Positions 8,060-16,850 of a stretch of 64,000 nt of DNA are shown piece by piece (the first letter of the stretch is position 1; each line of letters begins with the position of its first letter). Source of the stretch: JAOTVV01 sp041602035 (GTDB taxonomy: Bacteria > Gemmatimonadota > Gemmatimonadetes > Gemmatimonadales > GWC2-71-9); assembly GCA_041602035.1 (NCBI GenBank), contig JBFIHA010000001.1:124001-188000 (forward strand). The letters run 5' to 3'. Below the pieces are notes generated by a model. The model saw only the letters and a list, made by a program, of their open reading frames with translations. It did no database searches and was not told the DNA's origin. The translations under genes and the position numbers were made by a program.

Positions 8060-8893
8060 TCAGCGTGACGGCGGACCGGCGTTGACTCTAAGCTCCTTCA
8101 CCACCAGCTCCACGATCATCTCATCGCCCTCAGCGCCCATCATCTTCTCCATCCGCTCCATCTGACCTTTCATCATCTGTTCGACCATGGCACGTTGCGC
8201 CTCGGGCATCTCGGCCAACTTGCGTTTCATCTCCTCGTATTGCGCACGAGTCTCCGGATCCATCGCCTGACCCAGGCCCTCGATCCGGATCGTGGTCCGG
8301 AACGGATGCAACATGCCGTCGACCTCGCGGTAATCCTCGAGATCCGCCACGCTGTGCATCTCGGCCGGTCCGCGGTCCGTCTGCATCTCCCCCCAAAATT
8401 CCACCCGTCGCGGTACCCACTGCTCGGTGTCCACGAACAGCGTCCCACGTTGCGGTCGGAAGTTGGCGTCCTTGGGAATCATGCCCTGGCCGAAATCGAC
8501 CCGGTCGAGATTGCGCATATCGATCACATGCACGGCGTGACCGTCGAGTCGGTCGCGGCCGCGGTACTCGCTGTTGGCGATGAGGACCGGTGCGGCACGC
8601 TGGATCGCATCCCAACCCTGCTCGTTCGTACCCGGCATGGCCATCCCGCCGGTCTGTGCCTGCTTGAGCCGCAGGATGCGGCGGCCGTCGACCATCGTTT
8701 TTTCGAAGTAGAGGACGGACTCGAACCCCATGGCGTCTTGGACGAGCGTGTAATTCTCGACGCCCGCGGTTCGGCGGTCGTACTCGCCAAGCATGCGATC
8801 GAAGATCTCCTGCGGCGTTTGGCTGAGGACTGTCGCAGGAAGCGCCATCCAAACGGTGAGTGCGATGGCAACGGGTTGGACGGGGAAACGCAT
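8060..8893 (-). CDS. Periplasmic LolA-like/outer-membrane-lipoprotein-sorting type protein
   Basis: 277 residues with a signal peptide ending in VLSQ. The mature part has a LolA/LolB-like order of beta strands: QEIFDRMLGEY, VLYFEKTMVDGRRILRL, VDTEQWVPRRVEFW and a DLEDYREVDGMLHPFRTTI stretch. Proteins of this superfamily bind lipids or lipoprotein acyl chains in the periplasm. The last 70 residues add a Met/Glu-rich predicted helix (MKRKLAEMPEAQRAMVEQMM) that is not part of the standard fold. First gene of the likely operon 8893-6904. The lipid-binding role is inferred from fold pattern only. Confidence 0.6.
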   Translation of the reverse strand: MRFPVQPVAIALTVWMALPATVLSQTPQEIFDRMLGEYDRRTAGVENYTLVQDAMGFESVLYFEKTMVDGRRILRLKQAQTGGMAMPGTNEQGWDAIQRAAPVLIANSEYRGRDRLDGHAVHVIDMRNLDRVDFGQGMIPKDANFRPQRGTLFVDTEQWVPRRVEFWGEMQTDRGPAEMHSVADLEDYREVDGMLHPFRTTIRIEGLGQAMDPETRAQYEEMKRKLAEMPEAQRAMVEQMMKGQMERMEKMMGAEGDEMIVELVVKELRVNAGPPSR

Positions 8894-8972
8894 GGTCGCT
8901 CCTAGAGGCGTGTCAGGTCGATGATGGCGATGGGTGTCGGAGCAGTGATACGCCGCAGTGTCACAAAAGTTG

Positions 8973-9542
8973 CTAGCGACTGATCATCACGTGTGCCCAC
9001 GGTGTGCCCGGGAACATGAGCCACGGCCGATCCGGTGCCGGCGTCGTGGAGATGCCGGTGCTCTCCTCGGTTGCGTACGGCATGTAGATCACATACAGCC
9101 CACGGGCATCGGCGGGCAAGCCGGTATCAGGGTCGAACTCAGCCTGCAGAAACACGGAATACAGGGCGGCCGGATGGTCCGGCATCGCGAGTCGGCCACT
9201 CTGGATCTCGGCGAGCCTGACGGAGTCGATCGCGGCCCGGTCCGTTCCCGCCGCTCGAAGCGCGCGACCTCGCGCCATGAACGGCTCGAGGGCTCGATGG
9301 TAGCAGGCAGCGTGGAACCCCGAGGTGGCGGGATCGTCGGCCACGCAGATCATGGCATTGGTGCCGGTCCGAAGCGTCACGAGCGATCCCTCCCGATACC
9401 CAAGGACCTCGGCGCCGGGCCTGAGGCTGTCAGGGAGGGGGCTCACGGCCCCGGCGATCTGCAGCTCGGCAGGTTGATCCTGGGCTGCGGCACCAGAGAT
9501 CCCCACCAAAGCGGCAAGCACAATCAGTATCGCGGTTCGCAC
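8973..9542 (-). CDS. Exported protein of unknown function
   Basis: 189 residues with a clear signal peptide (MRTAILIVLAALVGISGAAAQ). The mature protein has no family I recognise. Features are an LRTGTNAMICVADDP segment, a CYHRALEPFMARGR stretch with two cysteines that could form a disulfide, and a C-terminal LYVIYMPYATEE and PWLMFPGTPWAHVMI. It is transcribed away from the beta-barrel-like gene at 9765, with 222 bp between the starts, and towards the LolA-like gene. Confidence 0.6.
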   Translation of the reverse strand: MRTAILIVLAALVGISGAAAQDQPAELQIAGAVSPLPDSLRPGAEVLGYREGSLVTLRTGTNAMICVADDPATSGFHAACYHRALEPFMARGRALRAAGTDRAAIDSVRLAEIQSGRLAMPDHPAALYSVFLQAEFDPDTGLPADARGLYVIYMPYATEESTGISTTPAPDRPWLMFPGTPWAHVMISR

Positions 9543-9764
9543 GATGTGACTCCCGTTGGATCGAAGCGGGGCCGAACGACCTCTCGCCTCGAAATGGAAG
9601 TGTCTCGATCGGGTTTGGCAACTTTTGGGGGCGGGTCGCTCCCGGATCCCGCCGAGTCACGCTCCGGCTACAGGTGGGAAACGGGCGGTCGGCACGTTAC
9701 ACTCGCACACCCGCTTGTGCCGACACACGGCACCTCGGTAGGACCACTGGCGCGGAGCACAACG

Positions 9765-10364
9765 ATGTTGAATGTCAGACGTCCCCCATCCCGGTACTGC
9801 TTCTCCATTTGGCTGTGCGCCGGGGCGGCGCTTCCCATGATCGCCACCCCGCTCCCTGCGCAGGGGTTCTGCTTTCACGGGCACCAGGAGCGTTGCTCGG
9901 CGTTCCTGGTGACCGAAGCCGGGGTGGGGTTGTCCGTGCCGACCGACGACGATGCCAACTTCACGTTCCAATCGGGCGTGCTGTTCAACGTGGGGCCACG
10001 GTCAGCGGTGGGTGGTGTGCTCATCGGTGGAGCGTTTCAGAACGACGTCCGCCTCGGGGCTCGGGTCCGGTACCGCCATTGGGTCACGCCCCAACTCACG
10101 CTCGACGTTGCACCCGGCCTGCTGTTCGTCAACGATGCCTTCACGTCTCGGGAGCCGGGCTTCAGTGGGGAGCTTGCGGTGGGGTACGGAGAATGGGTGG
10201 CGGTCGCGGCCCAACTCGAGGTGCTGCCGTTCGAGTTCGCCACCGATACCCGCGCGTTCTTCGGACTGAAGCTCGGGTCCTACCCGGGCGCTGTGGCAAC
10301 CGCAGGCGCGGCGCTTTGGGTGGCGGTCCTGGCGATCCTGATCAGCGGGACCGAGTTCCAGTAG
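9765..10364 (+). CDS. Exported beta-barrel-like protein of unknown function
   Basis: 199 residues from the ATG at 9765, the first start that gives a signal peptide (SIWLCAGAALPMIATPLPAQ). The mature part alternates polar and hydrophobic residues in strands separated by short turns (LLFNVGPRSAVGGVLIGGAF, VRYRHWVTPQLTLDVAPGL), as in small outer-membrane barrels. A Cys pair at the mature N-terminus (FCFHGHQERC) may be bridged. The C-terminus is a hydrophobic helix-like segment, which is unusual for a barrel. In-frame sequence far upstream was ignored because it lies antisense to the gene at 8973-9542. Confidence 0.5.
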   Translation: MLNVRRPPSRYCFSIWLCAGAALPMIATPLPAQGFCFHGHQERCSAFLVTEAGVGLSVPTDDDANFTFQSGVLFNVGPRSAVGGVLIGGAFQNDVRLGARVRYRHWVTPQLTLDVAPGLLFVNDAFTSREPGFSGELAVGYGEWVAVAAQLEVLPFEFATDTRAFFGLKLGSYPGAVATAGAALWVAVLAILISGTEFQ

Positions 10365-10379
10365 CGGCGCGCCCGGGCG

Positions 10380-10793
10380 TCACAGACACTTGAACACCTG
10401 ACCCGGGACGCCTCTCACCAGCGCGAACGTGCCAACAACCTGGTCGGTGTCGGTCATAGTCACGGTGAGCGACATGGTCCGACCGTTCGTTCGACCGACG
10501 TACCGCGCGGGATGAGCATCGGGGGGGACGCCGTCCTGCACCGGCCCACCGTGCTCCAGCACGTGCACGCCGCTCAGGTCGAAGCGGCCACTTCCGTCGA
10601 TGGCGAAGAACCCGTCAATGGTACCGTGGGCGCAGTCATACTCGATGGTGGTGCCGCTGGCCGTGATCTCCATCGAGATGTGCTCGCCGCCCCACATACC
10701 CAGCAACTGGGGTCCGACGAACTCCGAGCGGCACGTCCCCGCCAGGGTCGCGCAGGCCGCGACCAGAACCAGAGCCAGATCCCTGCGACGCAT
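10380..10793 (-). CDS. Exported small beta protein, possibly lipoprotein
   Basis: 137 residues from the ATG at 10793. N-terminus RRRDLALVLVAACATLAGTC looks like a signal sequence with a lipobox-like end (LAGTC). The mature part contains LLGMWGGEHISMEI, EYDCAHGTIDG, and a C-terminal QVVGTFALVRG. This layout, with a W-GG-H opening and a TIDG strand, resembles small lipocalin-like secreted proteins, but I cannot name a family. It is divergent from the FKBP gene, which starts about 200 bp away. Confidence 0.55.
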   Translation of the reverse strand: MRRRDLALVLVAACATLAGTCRSEFVGPQLLGMWGGEHISMEITASGTTIEYDCAHGTIDGFFAIDGSGRFDLSGVHVLEHGGPVQDGVPPDAHPARYVGRTNGRTMSLTVTMTDTDQVVGTFALVRGVPGQVFKCL

Positions 10794-10885
10794 ACGTGCG
10801 TGCCTCCCTCGGTCCCGTGATGGTGTTGCCGTCTGTTCTGTATAGTGTACCGCGACCACCGCGCAAAGGTCACAAGTCACGGCCG

Positions 10886-10914
10886 TTGGCCCCCGGTTCC
10901 CCCCTGGGTATCTT
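10886..10914 (+). promoter_or_regulatory. Sigma-70-type promoter of the FKBP gene
   Basis: TTGGCC (10886-10891) and TATCTT (10909-10914) are separated by 17 bp, the ideal spacing. Transcription would start about 80 bp before the ATG at 11000. Confidence 0.5.
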
Positions 10915-10999
10915 GCAGCCTCGTTTCCGCAGCCCGCAACGGCCCGGTAGTGCGACGTGGTGTCCTCTCGGTGCCGGCGCGGCCAATCAGAGGGTGGGC

Positions 11000-11692
11000 A
11001 TGATTACACCAATTCGGACAGGCGTGGCCGCCGTGATGACCGTGGCGCTCGTGAGCGGATGTGCCTCGGAGCGAACGGTGCGCCTGGAGTCATTTGCCGA
11101 CAGCGCAAGCTACGCCATAGGGATGAACATGGGTGCCTCGGTCCAACAGGTGAAAGACCAGATCGAGATGGACAAGCTCATGCGTGGGCTCACCGACCAG
11201 GCGGAGGGGCGCGACGCCGCGCTCACGCAGCAGCAAGCCATGACGGTCTTGCGGGCTTTCGCCACCCAAGTCCAGGCGTCGCAACAACAACACGCGGAGG
11301 AGCAGGTGGCGAAGAACAAGCAGGCGGGTGAGGCGTTTCGCACCGAGAACGCCGCCAAGGCCGGTGTGACGACGACGGCTAGCGGTCTCCAGTACGAGGT
11401 GCTGACCCAGGGGACGGGTCCCCGGCCCAAGGCCACCGATAACGTGCGGGTGCACTATCGTGGCTCGCTGGTGGACGGCTCGGAATTCGAGAGCTCGTAC
11501 GACGGCGACCCGGTGACCTTTCCGCTCAATCAAGTGATCCCGGGTTGGACCGAGGGTGTGCAGCTCATGAACGTGGGGAGCAAGTACCGGTTCGTGCTTC
11601 CGCCGGAGCTGGGCTACGGCGACGGGGGTGGACCCGGCGGACCCGGTTCGACCTTGATCTTCGAGGTGGAGCTGGTCGGGATCGACGGGTAG
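11000..11692 (+). CDS. FKBP-type peptidyl-prolyl isomerase lipoprotein (Mip-like)
   Basis: 230 residues. The leader ends in a lipobox (VALVSGC), so the protein is anchored to a membrane on the periplasmic side. Residues about 28-115 form the helical FKBP_N dimerisation domain (SYAIGMNMGASV... followed by a long Gln-rich helix). Residues 125-230 form the FKBP domain with the expected NVRVHYRGSLVDGSEFESS, VIPGWTEGVQLMNVGSKYRF and LPPELGYG segments. It should isomerise Xaa-Pro bonds and help outer-membrane protein folding, as Mip and FkpA do. A GGGTGGGC stretch precedes the start. A GC-rich hairpin follows at 11723. Confidence 0.9.
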   Translation: MITPIRTGVAAVMTVALVSGCASERTVRLESFADSASYAIGMNMGASVQQVKDQIEMDKLMRGLTDQAEGRDAALTQQQAMTVLRAFATQVQASQQQHAEEQVAKNKQAGEAFRTENAAKAGVTTTASGLQYEVLTQGTGPRPKATDNVRVHYRGSLVDGSEFESSYDGDPVTFPLNQVIPGWTEGVQLMNVGSKYRFVLPPELGYGDGGGPGGPGSTLIFEVELVGIDG

Positions 11693-11722
11693 TCGGCGCC
11701 GATCCATCCGAAGCACCCTTGT

Positions 11723-11751
11723 CCGCGCCCGGCCCTCCAGGCCGGGCGCGG
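11723..11751 (+). terminator. Hairpin terminator after the FKBP gene
   Basis: A perfect 12-bp stem (CCGCGCCCGGCC with its complement) and 5-base loop lies 30 bp after the FKBP stop codon. The T-run is short (TTT), so termination may be only partial. Confidence 0.55.
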
Positions 11752-11968
11752 CGCGTTTGGTGACCGTAACTGGTTGTCACCCCCGTGATTAGGCGCCGCC
11801 GGTGACCGACGTCACCGCTCGGGCGTTGGCTGCGTCATGGCAGGTGGCGACCCTGGGAACCTATGCTCGGGCCAACGACAGCACTTGGGTTCACTTCAGA
11901 GCGTTCGGCCGCAGCACCCGCGCCGCGAGGCACGGCTGCCCGCGTGCCGGAGCGCAAGGAAGGGCATC

Positions 11969-13996
11969 ATGGTCGGTATACGTGTCAGCCATGCTGTGCG
12001 CTCGCTGACGTTGGTCGGCGCCGTGCTCGGCGTGGCCGCTTGCGCGGACACGCCAGGACTCGGGCCGGACGGCCTAGGAGATTTGCCGGCGTTTGCCAAC
12101 GACGTCACCATGCTCGGCTTCCAGAGCGAGATGGCGACGGGCAACGCGGTGCGCATCGAGATCGTGCTGGCGGGCGACGGGCTACTCGCCCGTGAGGTGG
12201 CGATCAAGTCCGGTGAGGTGCTCCGGACGCCCGAACGGATTCACGGTCACATCACGCATCTCGAGCCCACCAGCACTGGTGGAGTGCTCACGCTCGATAT
12301 CGGTGGTCTCAAGGTCCAGTTCAGCGGCGAGACCGGCATCGGTGTCTTCGGGACCGACGGTGCCATGGATCTAGAGACGTTCATCGCGCGGGTGACCGCC
12401 GCACTGGCCGAGGGGCACCACCCGGCGGTAGTGGCCATGCGGGCGCCTCCGGACATGCCCCAGGCACCGGATGACGGCGCGTTCCTGGCCGGCAGGTTAT
12501 TGCTCGGCGGCGAGGGCGAGGGGCGCATCCTCGTGTTCAACATCGTCACGGACAACTTCGAGCGAAACGTCAGCCCACCGCCCGACGGCTGGGTGCTGCT
12601 CTTGGGTCTCCGGATCGAATTGCGCGTCTCCGAGGGTCTGACGCGCATTCGGAAGGAGCGCGACGATATCCGGGTTGAGCGGTTCGAGGGTGTCGTCGAA
12701 TCGGTGAACCTCGACCGGCACACGTTCACGCTTCGCAACGGGACGATCGTGCGGCTGGTGCGGGACAGCGAGATCAAGTACGAGGTGGGTGACGAGCATC
12801 GGCTCGGCTCGCTTGAAGATGTCGCTCGCGCGCTCCAGGCGGGCTTCACGGTTGTGTCGGCTGGCGCCGGCGTGGTCGAAGGGCGAGAACCGCTGCGGCT
12901 CGTGGCCATCGCCGTGGTGTTCGAGCTGGCCCGTCCGCCCATGGTGGACTTCGAAGGCGTGGTTGCCTCAGTGGATCTCGAGAACCGCTCGGTGCTGCTG
13001 GAGCGGGGGGTCACCATCCGCCTCACCGACGACACACAGATCGGGTTCCACACCGACCGCGATCACATGCTCGGGTCGCTCGAGGAGGTGGCGAAGGCCA
13101 TCGCCGACAAGCAGACGGTCGTCGCGGCAGGTGTCGGGACGGTGGAGCAACACGAGCCGCCGGTGATCGTGGCGCACAAGGTGGTGTTTGTGCTCCGTCT
13201 GCCCCCGATGCGGGAGTTCCGCGGCGTCGTGCAGGCGGTGCGCCTCCCCGACAGTATCGTCGTCCTGGCCGAAGGACCGGCCGTGCGTGTAACCGCGCAC
13301 ACCGAGATCTCGTTCGAGACGGGCGACGCGGATCGGTACGGGTCGCTCGAAGCCGTGGCGGAAGCCGTGGCGGCCGGCACCAAGGTCCTCGCCGCCGGGG
13401 TGGGCGAGGTGGTGTCTGCCGACGCGGCCCTCATCGTCGCCAAGAAGATCGTGTTCTTCCGGGCGCCGCCCGACGTGACGGCGTTCCACGGGCTCGTGGA
13501 GTCCGTGGATCTCGGGGCACACACGTTCACGCTCAGGGGCGGACCGGTGGTGCGCATCGGCGACGGCACCGTCATCTGGTTTGCCACCAACGACATGCAC
13601 GCCCTCAGAAGCTTGGAGGCGGTGGCCGAAGCGTTGATGAACCATCAGGTGGTGCTTGCGGCGGGCGTGGGGATCGTGGAAGCGACCGATCCACTCAGGC
13701 TGCTCGCGCGCAAGGTGGCCTTCATGGTCGTGCCACCAGGCATCCAGTACTTCGAAGGGGTGATCGCCTCCGTCGATCACGAGCGGCGGGCGTTCACGAT
13801 CGAAGGCGGGCCGACGGTCCGGCTCGTTGAGGGGACGATGATCGTGCACGAATCGGGCGGTGAGACGCTCGGCAGCTTCGACGCAGTCGCCGAAGTGGTG
13901 GGAAGCGGTGGGACCGTCAGGGCCGCGGGCATGGGGCTGCTCGAGACCTCCGACCCGCTCGTGCTCATCGCGATCGCCGTGATCTTCAGGCTGTAG
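11969..13996 (+). CDS. Lipoprotein with five DUF5666-like repeats
   Basis: 675 residues. Start at 11969 follows AAGGAAGGG and gives a leader with a lipobox (VLGVAAC). Residues 25-235 hold a distinct N-terminal domain. From about residue 239 to the end, five copies of one beta domain follow, each opening with F-E/R/H-G-V/L-V-x-S/A-V, then a TFTL- or VLLE-type strand, a GSLE-x-V-A-x-A-L turn and a VVAAGVG-x-VE strand. This resembles DUF5666 domains, small beta barrels of OB type found in secreted bacterial proteins, function unknown. The first four copies are exactly 89 residues apart, so the gene grew by clean tandem duplication. Surface or periplasmic binding is plausible. Confidence 0.7.
   Translation: MVGIRVSHAVRSLTLVGAVLGVAACADTPGLGPDGLGDLPAFANDVTMLGFQSEMATGNAVRIEIVLAGDGLLAREVAIKSGEVLRTPERIHGHITHLEPTSTGGVLTLDIGGLKVQFSGETGIGVFGTDGAMDLETFIARVTAALAEGHHPAVVAMRAPPDMPQAPDDGAFLAGRLLLGGEGEGRILVFNIVTDNFERNVSPPPDGWVLLLGLRIELRVSEGLTRIRKERDDIRVERFEGVVESVNLDRHTFTLRNGTIVRLVRDSEIKYEVGDEHRLGSLEDVARALQAGFTVVSAGAGVVEGREPLRLVAIAVVFELARPPMVDFEGVVASVDLENRSVLLERGVTIRLTDDTQIGFHTDRDHMLGSLEEVAKAIADKQTVVAAGVGTVEQHEPPVIVAHKVVFVLRLPPMREFRGVVQAVRLPDSIVVLAEGPAVRVTAHTEISFETGDADRYGSLEAVAEAVAAGTKVLAAGVGEVVSADAALIVAKKIVFFRAPPDVTAFHGLVESVDLGAHTFTLRGGPVVRIGDGTVIWFATNDMHALRSLEAVAEALMNHQVVLAAGVGIVEATDPLRLLARKVAFMVVPPGIQYFEGVIASVDHERRAFTIEGGPTVRLVEGTMIVHESGGETLGSFDAVAEVVGSGGTVRAAGMGLLETSDPLVLIAIAVIFRL
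12683..13993 (+). repeat. Five tandem 267-bp coding repeats
   Basis: The first conserved Phe codon of each copy lies at 12683, 12950, 13217, 13484 and 13751: exactly 267 bp apart each time. The last copy is a little shorter. The copies differ at the DNA level but keep frame and length, which points to old duplication under selection on the protein. Confidence 0.85.
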
Positions 13997-14019
13997 CAGC
14001 CGGCGGGAGTCGACGTGCC

Positions 14020-14052
14020 GACGGGAGGCGGGCAGGGCAGCCGCCTCCCGTC
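14020..14052. terminator. Bidirectional hairpin between convergent genes
   Basis: GACGGGAGGCGG (14020-14031) pairs perfectly with 14041-14052 around a 9-base loop. It lies between the repeat lipoprotein stop and the stop of the minus-strand hybrid kinase and could serve both. Confidence 0.6.
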
Positions 14053-14067
14053 GTGTTAACGGCAGCG

Positions 14068-16482
14068 CTAGGCGCGGGTCGTGAGTTTCGCGGGAATCGG
14101 ATCGCGGCCGACGAGGTCTCGCACCCGTTCAGCGATGACCGTCCAGTCCATCGGCTTCGACAGGAAGTCGGCTCCCAAGGTCTTCGCGTCGCGCTGCGCC
14201 TGCTGTGTTCCCTCGCCGCTGATGAGCAGCGCCGGGACGGAGGCAAGCGCCGGTTCGGCGCGCATAGCCTGCAGGACGTCGAGCCCATTCATGCCGGGGA
14301 GCTGGTAATCGGTCACGACCGCATGCGGGGGTCGTCGCCTCGCAAGCTCGAGGCCGGTTGCGCCGTCGGCCGCTTCCACAACGGCGAGTCCCTGCCGGCG
14401 GATCAGACGGGCGAGCGCCCCACGCTGCGCAGGATCGTCTTCGATGAGCAGCACGATGGGCCTTCGGGGAGCGCGTCCGATCCGCAGCACCTCCTCCAGG
14501 ACGCCGCCGGGGTCCGCCGGAACCCACACGTCGGCCCCGTAGGCGATGGCTTGCGCGGGAGGGACGTCGCCGCCGATCAACACCGTCGGCAGGTCGGTTG
14601 TCTGCGGCCCTTCCCGGAGGCGCCGAACGAACTCGAGTCCGTGCATGTCGTCGAGTCCGACGTGCGCGACGATTGCGTCGGGCGACCAGCGTTCGATGAG
14701 GTCCAGGGCCTCGGATCCATGGGACCGTCCTTCCACCTCGATGCTCTCCTGCTCGAGCTCGGTCCGGATGAGCAGAGCCAGATCGGGGTCGGGCACCAGG
14801 AGCAGGACACGGCGCATGGCACTCGCGCTGGCTGCGACCGGGACCGGCGCGGCAACGGGAGCCACGGCGCGCGGCACGCGCACATAAAACCGCGTTCCCC
14901 GGCCCTCGCTACTCTCGGCCCACAATTCCCCGCCCAGCTGCTCGATGATGGCGCGGCTGATGTACAGCCCAAGCCCCACCCCGCCATGCACGCGTGTGGA
15001 CGTGCGCTCGAGCTGGCGGAACTTGTCGAATACCGCCCGGAGCAGTTCCTCCGGAATGCCGGGACCTTCGTCGGCGACCTCCACCACCACTCCGTCGGGC
15101 TGCGAAAACCAGCGCAACCCCACCCGTCCGCTCTCCGGGGAGAACTTGATGGCGTTCGACAGCAGATTGACGAGGACCTGCTCCAGTCGGGCGGCATCGA
15201 CCAACACTAACGGTCCGTCGCCCTGGGGCTGCCAGTTCAGGATCACGCCCTGGTCATCCGCGAATCCCCGCACCATCTCCACGGCGTGCCGGGCCACATC
15301 GTCGAGCGGCGTGGCGCTCAGGTGGGTCACCAGTCGTCCGCTCTCGATGCGGGATAGGTCGAGCAAGTCGTCCACCAGCCGGATCAGCCGATCGAGGTTG
15401 CGTAGCGCGATGGTGGTGAACTCCGTCATCCGGTCGGTGACCGGGCCCGCAGCACCACGGCTCAGCAACGCGAGCGAGGTCTTGACCGAGGTGAGCGGGG
15501 TGCGCAGCTCGTGGCTCACCAAGGAAACGAACTCGTCCTTCGCCGCTTCGGCCTCCGCCGCCCGCGTGACGTCCTGGTAGACCACCAGGTGACCCATGAT
15601 TTCACCGTAGCGGCTCAGCACGGGATCAACGTTCCGCTGGCAGATCATCGCTCTGGGGAACACGAACTCTACGCGGTCGCGCAGCGGGCTCCCCTCCTTC
15701 CGCATGGCCGCCTCCTGTGCGCCCAGCACACTCGGGTTGCGAAGCGATCGAGCGAGCGCCCGGTGCAATTGCTCCAAAGACGCGTCGCGCACGACCTCGA
15801 GCGGCAGTCCTAGCAACTCCGCCATGGCGCGGTTGGCGTGCACCACCTTTCCCCGGCCCACCATGATGATGGCCGATTCGCCCGCCTCGATCAGCGCTTC
15901 GAGCCGCGTCTGCTGCAGGCGCGCCCTCGCGTGCTCCCGCTCGAGCTGCTCCCGCTGCTTGTGGATGGTGGCCAGCAACTTGGAGTAGCGCAGCGACGTC
16001 GCGATCTGTTTCCCCAATAACACCGCGAGGTCGAGATCCTCATCGCTGTACGGCACCGATTCCGGCGCCCCGAAATTGAGGGAGCCGATCACCTGGTTGC
16101 CGACCGTCAGCGGGACGATGAGCGCCGAGATGGTGCGCTCCTGCTCCTGCCGGATGCCCTCGGTGCCGGCGAAGTCGTCCACGCGCATGGCCCGGCCGGT
16201 CTGGATGGCCTGTCCGGGCAGGCCACTGTCGATGGGGAAGGCCTTCTGGGCGACCTGGAACCCACCGCGGGCCGCGTCATACAGCGTGTGCAGCGAGTAG
16301 TGCGTGCGATCGTCGGAGGCGAGGGTCACGCTGGCGCGGCGAAACGTGAGCACCCGTCGCAGCTCGAGGATGGCCGAGCGAAAGATCTCGTTGAGGTCGT
16401 AGGTGGTGTTGATGAGCGACGCCAGCTCACCCACCACCTCGAGCCGCGCATCGGCCGACGGCGAGACCGGAGTGCCGGTCAT
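14068..16482 (-). CDS. Hybrid sensor histidine kinase: GAF-PAS-HisKA-HATPase-REC-REC
   Basis: 804 residues, no membrane helix, so cytoplasmic. GAF domain about 15-165; coiled segment; PAS about 195-305 (IIMVGRGKVVHANRAMAELL); HisKA with the phosphoacceptor in FVSLVSHELRTPL; HATPase with N box NLLSNAIKFS and G boxes DEGPGIP and GVGLGLYIS; two receivers at about 565-675 and 683-800. The second receiver is intact (LLIEDDP, phosphoacceptor in VVTDYQLPG, KPMD). In the first the phosphoacceptor position is His (IVAHVGLDD) and the acidic pocket is degraded (LLVPDPD), so it is a pseudo-receiver. Last gene of a unit after the receiver and Hpt genes; its ATG overlaps the Hpt stop (ATGA). Together they form a phosphorelay opposite the NtrC-type gene. 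Confidence 0.92.
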   Translation of the reverse strand: MTGTPVSPSADARLEVVGELASLINTTYDLNEIFRSAILELRRVLTFRRASVTLASDDRTHYSLHTLYDAARGGFQVAQKAFPIDSGLPGQAIQTGRAMRVDDFAGTEGIRQEQERTISALIVPLTVGNQVIGSLNFGAPESVPYSDEDLDLAVLLGKQIATSLRYSKLLATIHKQREQLEREHARARLQQTRLEALIEAGESAIIMVGRGKVVHANRAMAELLGLPLEVVRDASLEQLHRALARSLRNPSVLGAQEAAMRKEGSPLRDRVEFVFPRAMICQRNVDPVLSRYGEIMGHLVVYQDVTRAAEAEAAKDEFVSLVSHELRTPLTSVKTSLALLSRGAAGPVTDRMTEFTTIALRNLDRLIRLVDDLLDLSRIESGRLVTHLSATPLDDVARHAVEMVRGFADDQGVILNWQPQGDGPLVLVDAARLEQVLVNLLSNAIKFSPESGRVGLRWFSQPDGVVVEVADEGPGIPEELLRAVFDKFRQLERTSTRVHGGVGLGLYISRAIIEQLGGELWAESSEGRGTRFYVRVPRAVAPVAAPVPVAASASAMRRVLLLVPDPDLALLIRTELEQESIEVEGRSHGSEALDLIERWSPDAIVAHVGLDDMHGLEFVRRLREGPQTTDLPTVLIGGDVPPAQAIAYGADVWVPADPGGVLEEVLRIGRAPRRPIVLLIEDDPAQRGALARLIRRQGLAVVEAADGATGLELARRRPPHAVVTDYQLPGMNGLDVLQAMRAEPALASVPALLISGEGTQQAQRDAKTLGADFLSKPMDWTVIAERVRDLVGRDPIPAKLTTRA

Positions 16483-16850
16483 CCGGTCCCGTTGGCGACT
16501 CGTGCCTGGTAGGCCGATACCGCCTTTTCGAGTTGCGTCAGGCCGTCATGGGCGGTGGTGAGCTCCGCCGCACTGAGCGATTCCCGCTCCAGCCACGCAC
16601 GCGCCAGGCTGGCGAGCCGGGCGGCGGGCTCCACCAGCTCGGTGGCACCGTAGGATGCCGCCGTGCCCGTGAGCGCGTGTGCCTTGAAGTAGAACTGCTC
16701 GATGACCGTGCGGTGGACCGGAGTGGCACAGGCGTCGAGCGCGGCGCGCAGGGCCGACAGGCGGTCGGGCAGCGCGCGTGCGAAATCGCGGCGTAGCCCT
16801 GCCAGCAGTTGACTCCGATCGTTGGAACCGGCGCTCGGAGCGTCAGTCAT
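16479..16850 (-). CDS. Hpt-domain phosphotransfer protein
   Basis: 123 residues. The start at 16850 was chosen because it leaves a single clean Hpt domain: a four-helix pattern with the motif FKAHALTGTAASYG, where the His is the phosphorylated residue and the Gly-rich turn follows as in known Hpt domains. It should carry phosphate between the hybrid kinase's receiver and a final response regulator. Its start overlaps the upstream receiver gene by 8 bp and its stop overlaps the kinase start by 4 bp, so the three are translated together. Confidence 0.85.
   Translation of the reverse strand: MTDAPSAGSNDRSQLLAGLRRDFARALPDRLSALRAALDACATPVHRTVIEQFYFKAHALTGTAASYGATELVEPAARLASLARAWLERESLSAAELTTAHDGLTQLEKAVSAYQARVANGTG

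Noticed and set aside
10796..10999. N-terminal extension of the FKBP protein
   Set aside because: The frame is open upstream, but the extension covers the promoter TTGGCC-N17-TATCTT, while the ATG at 11000 gives a proper lipoprotein leader.
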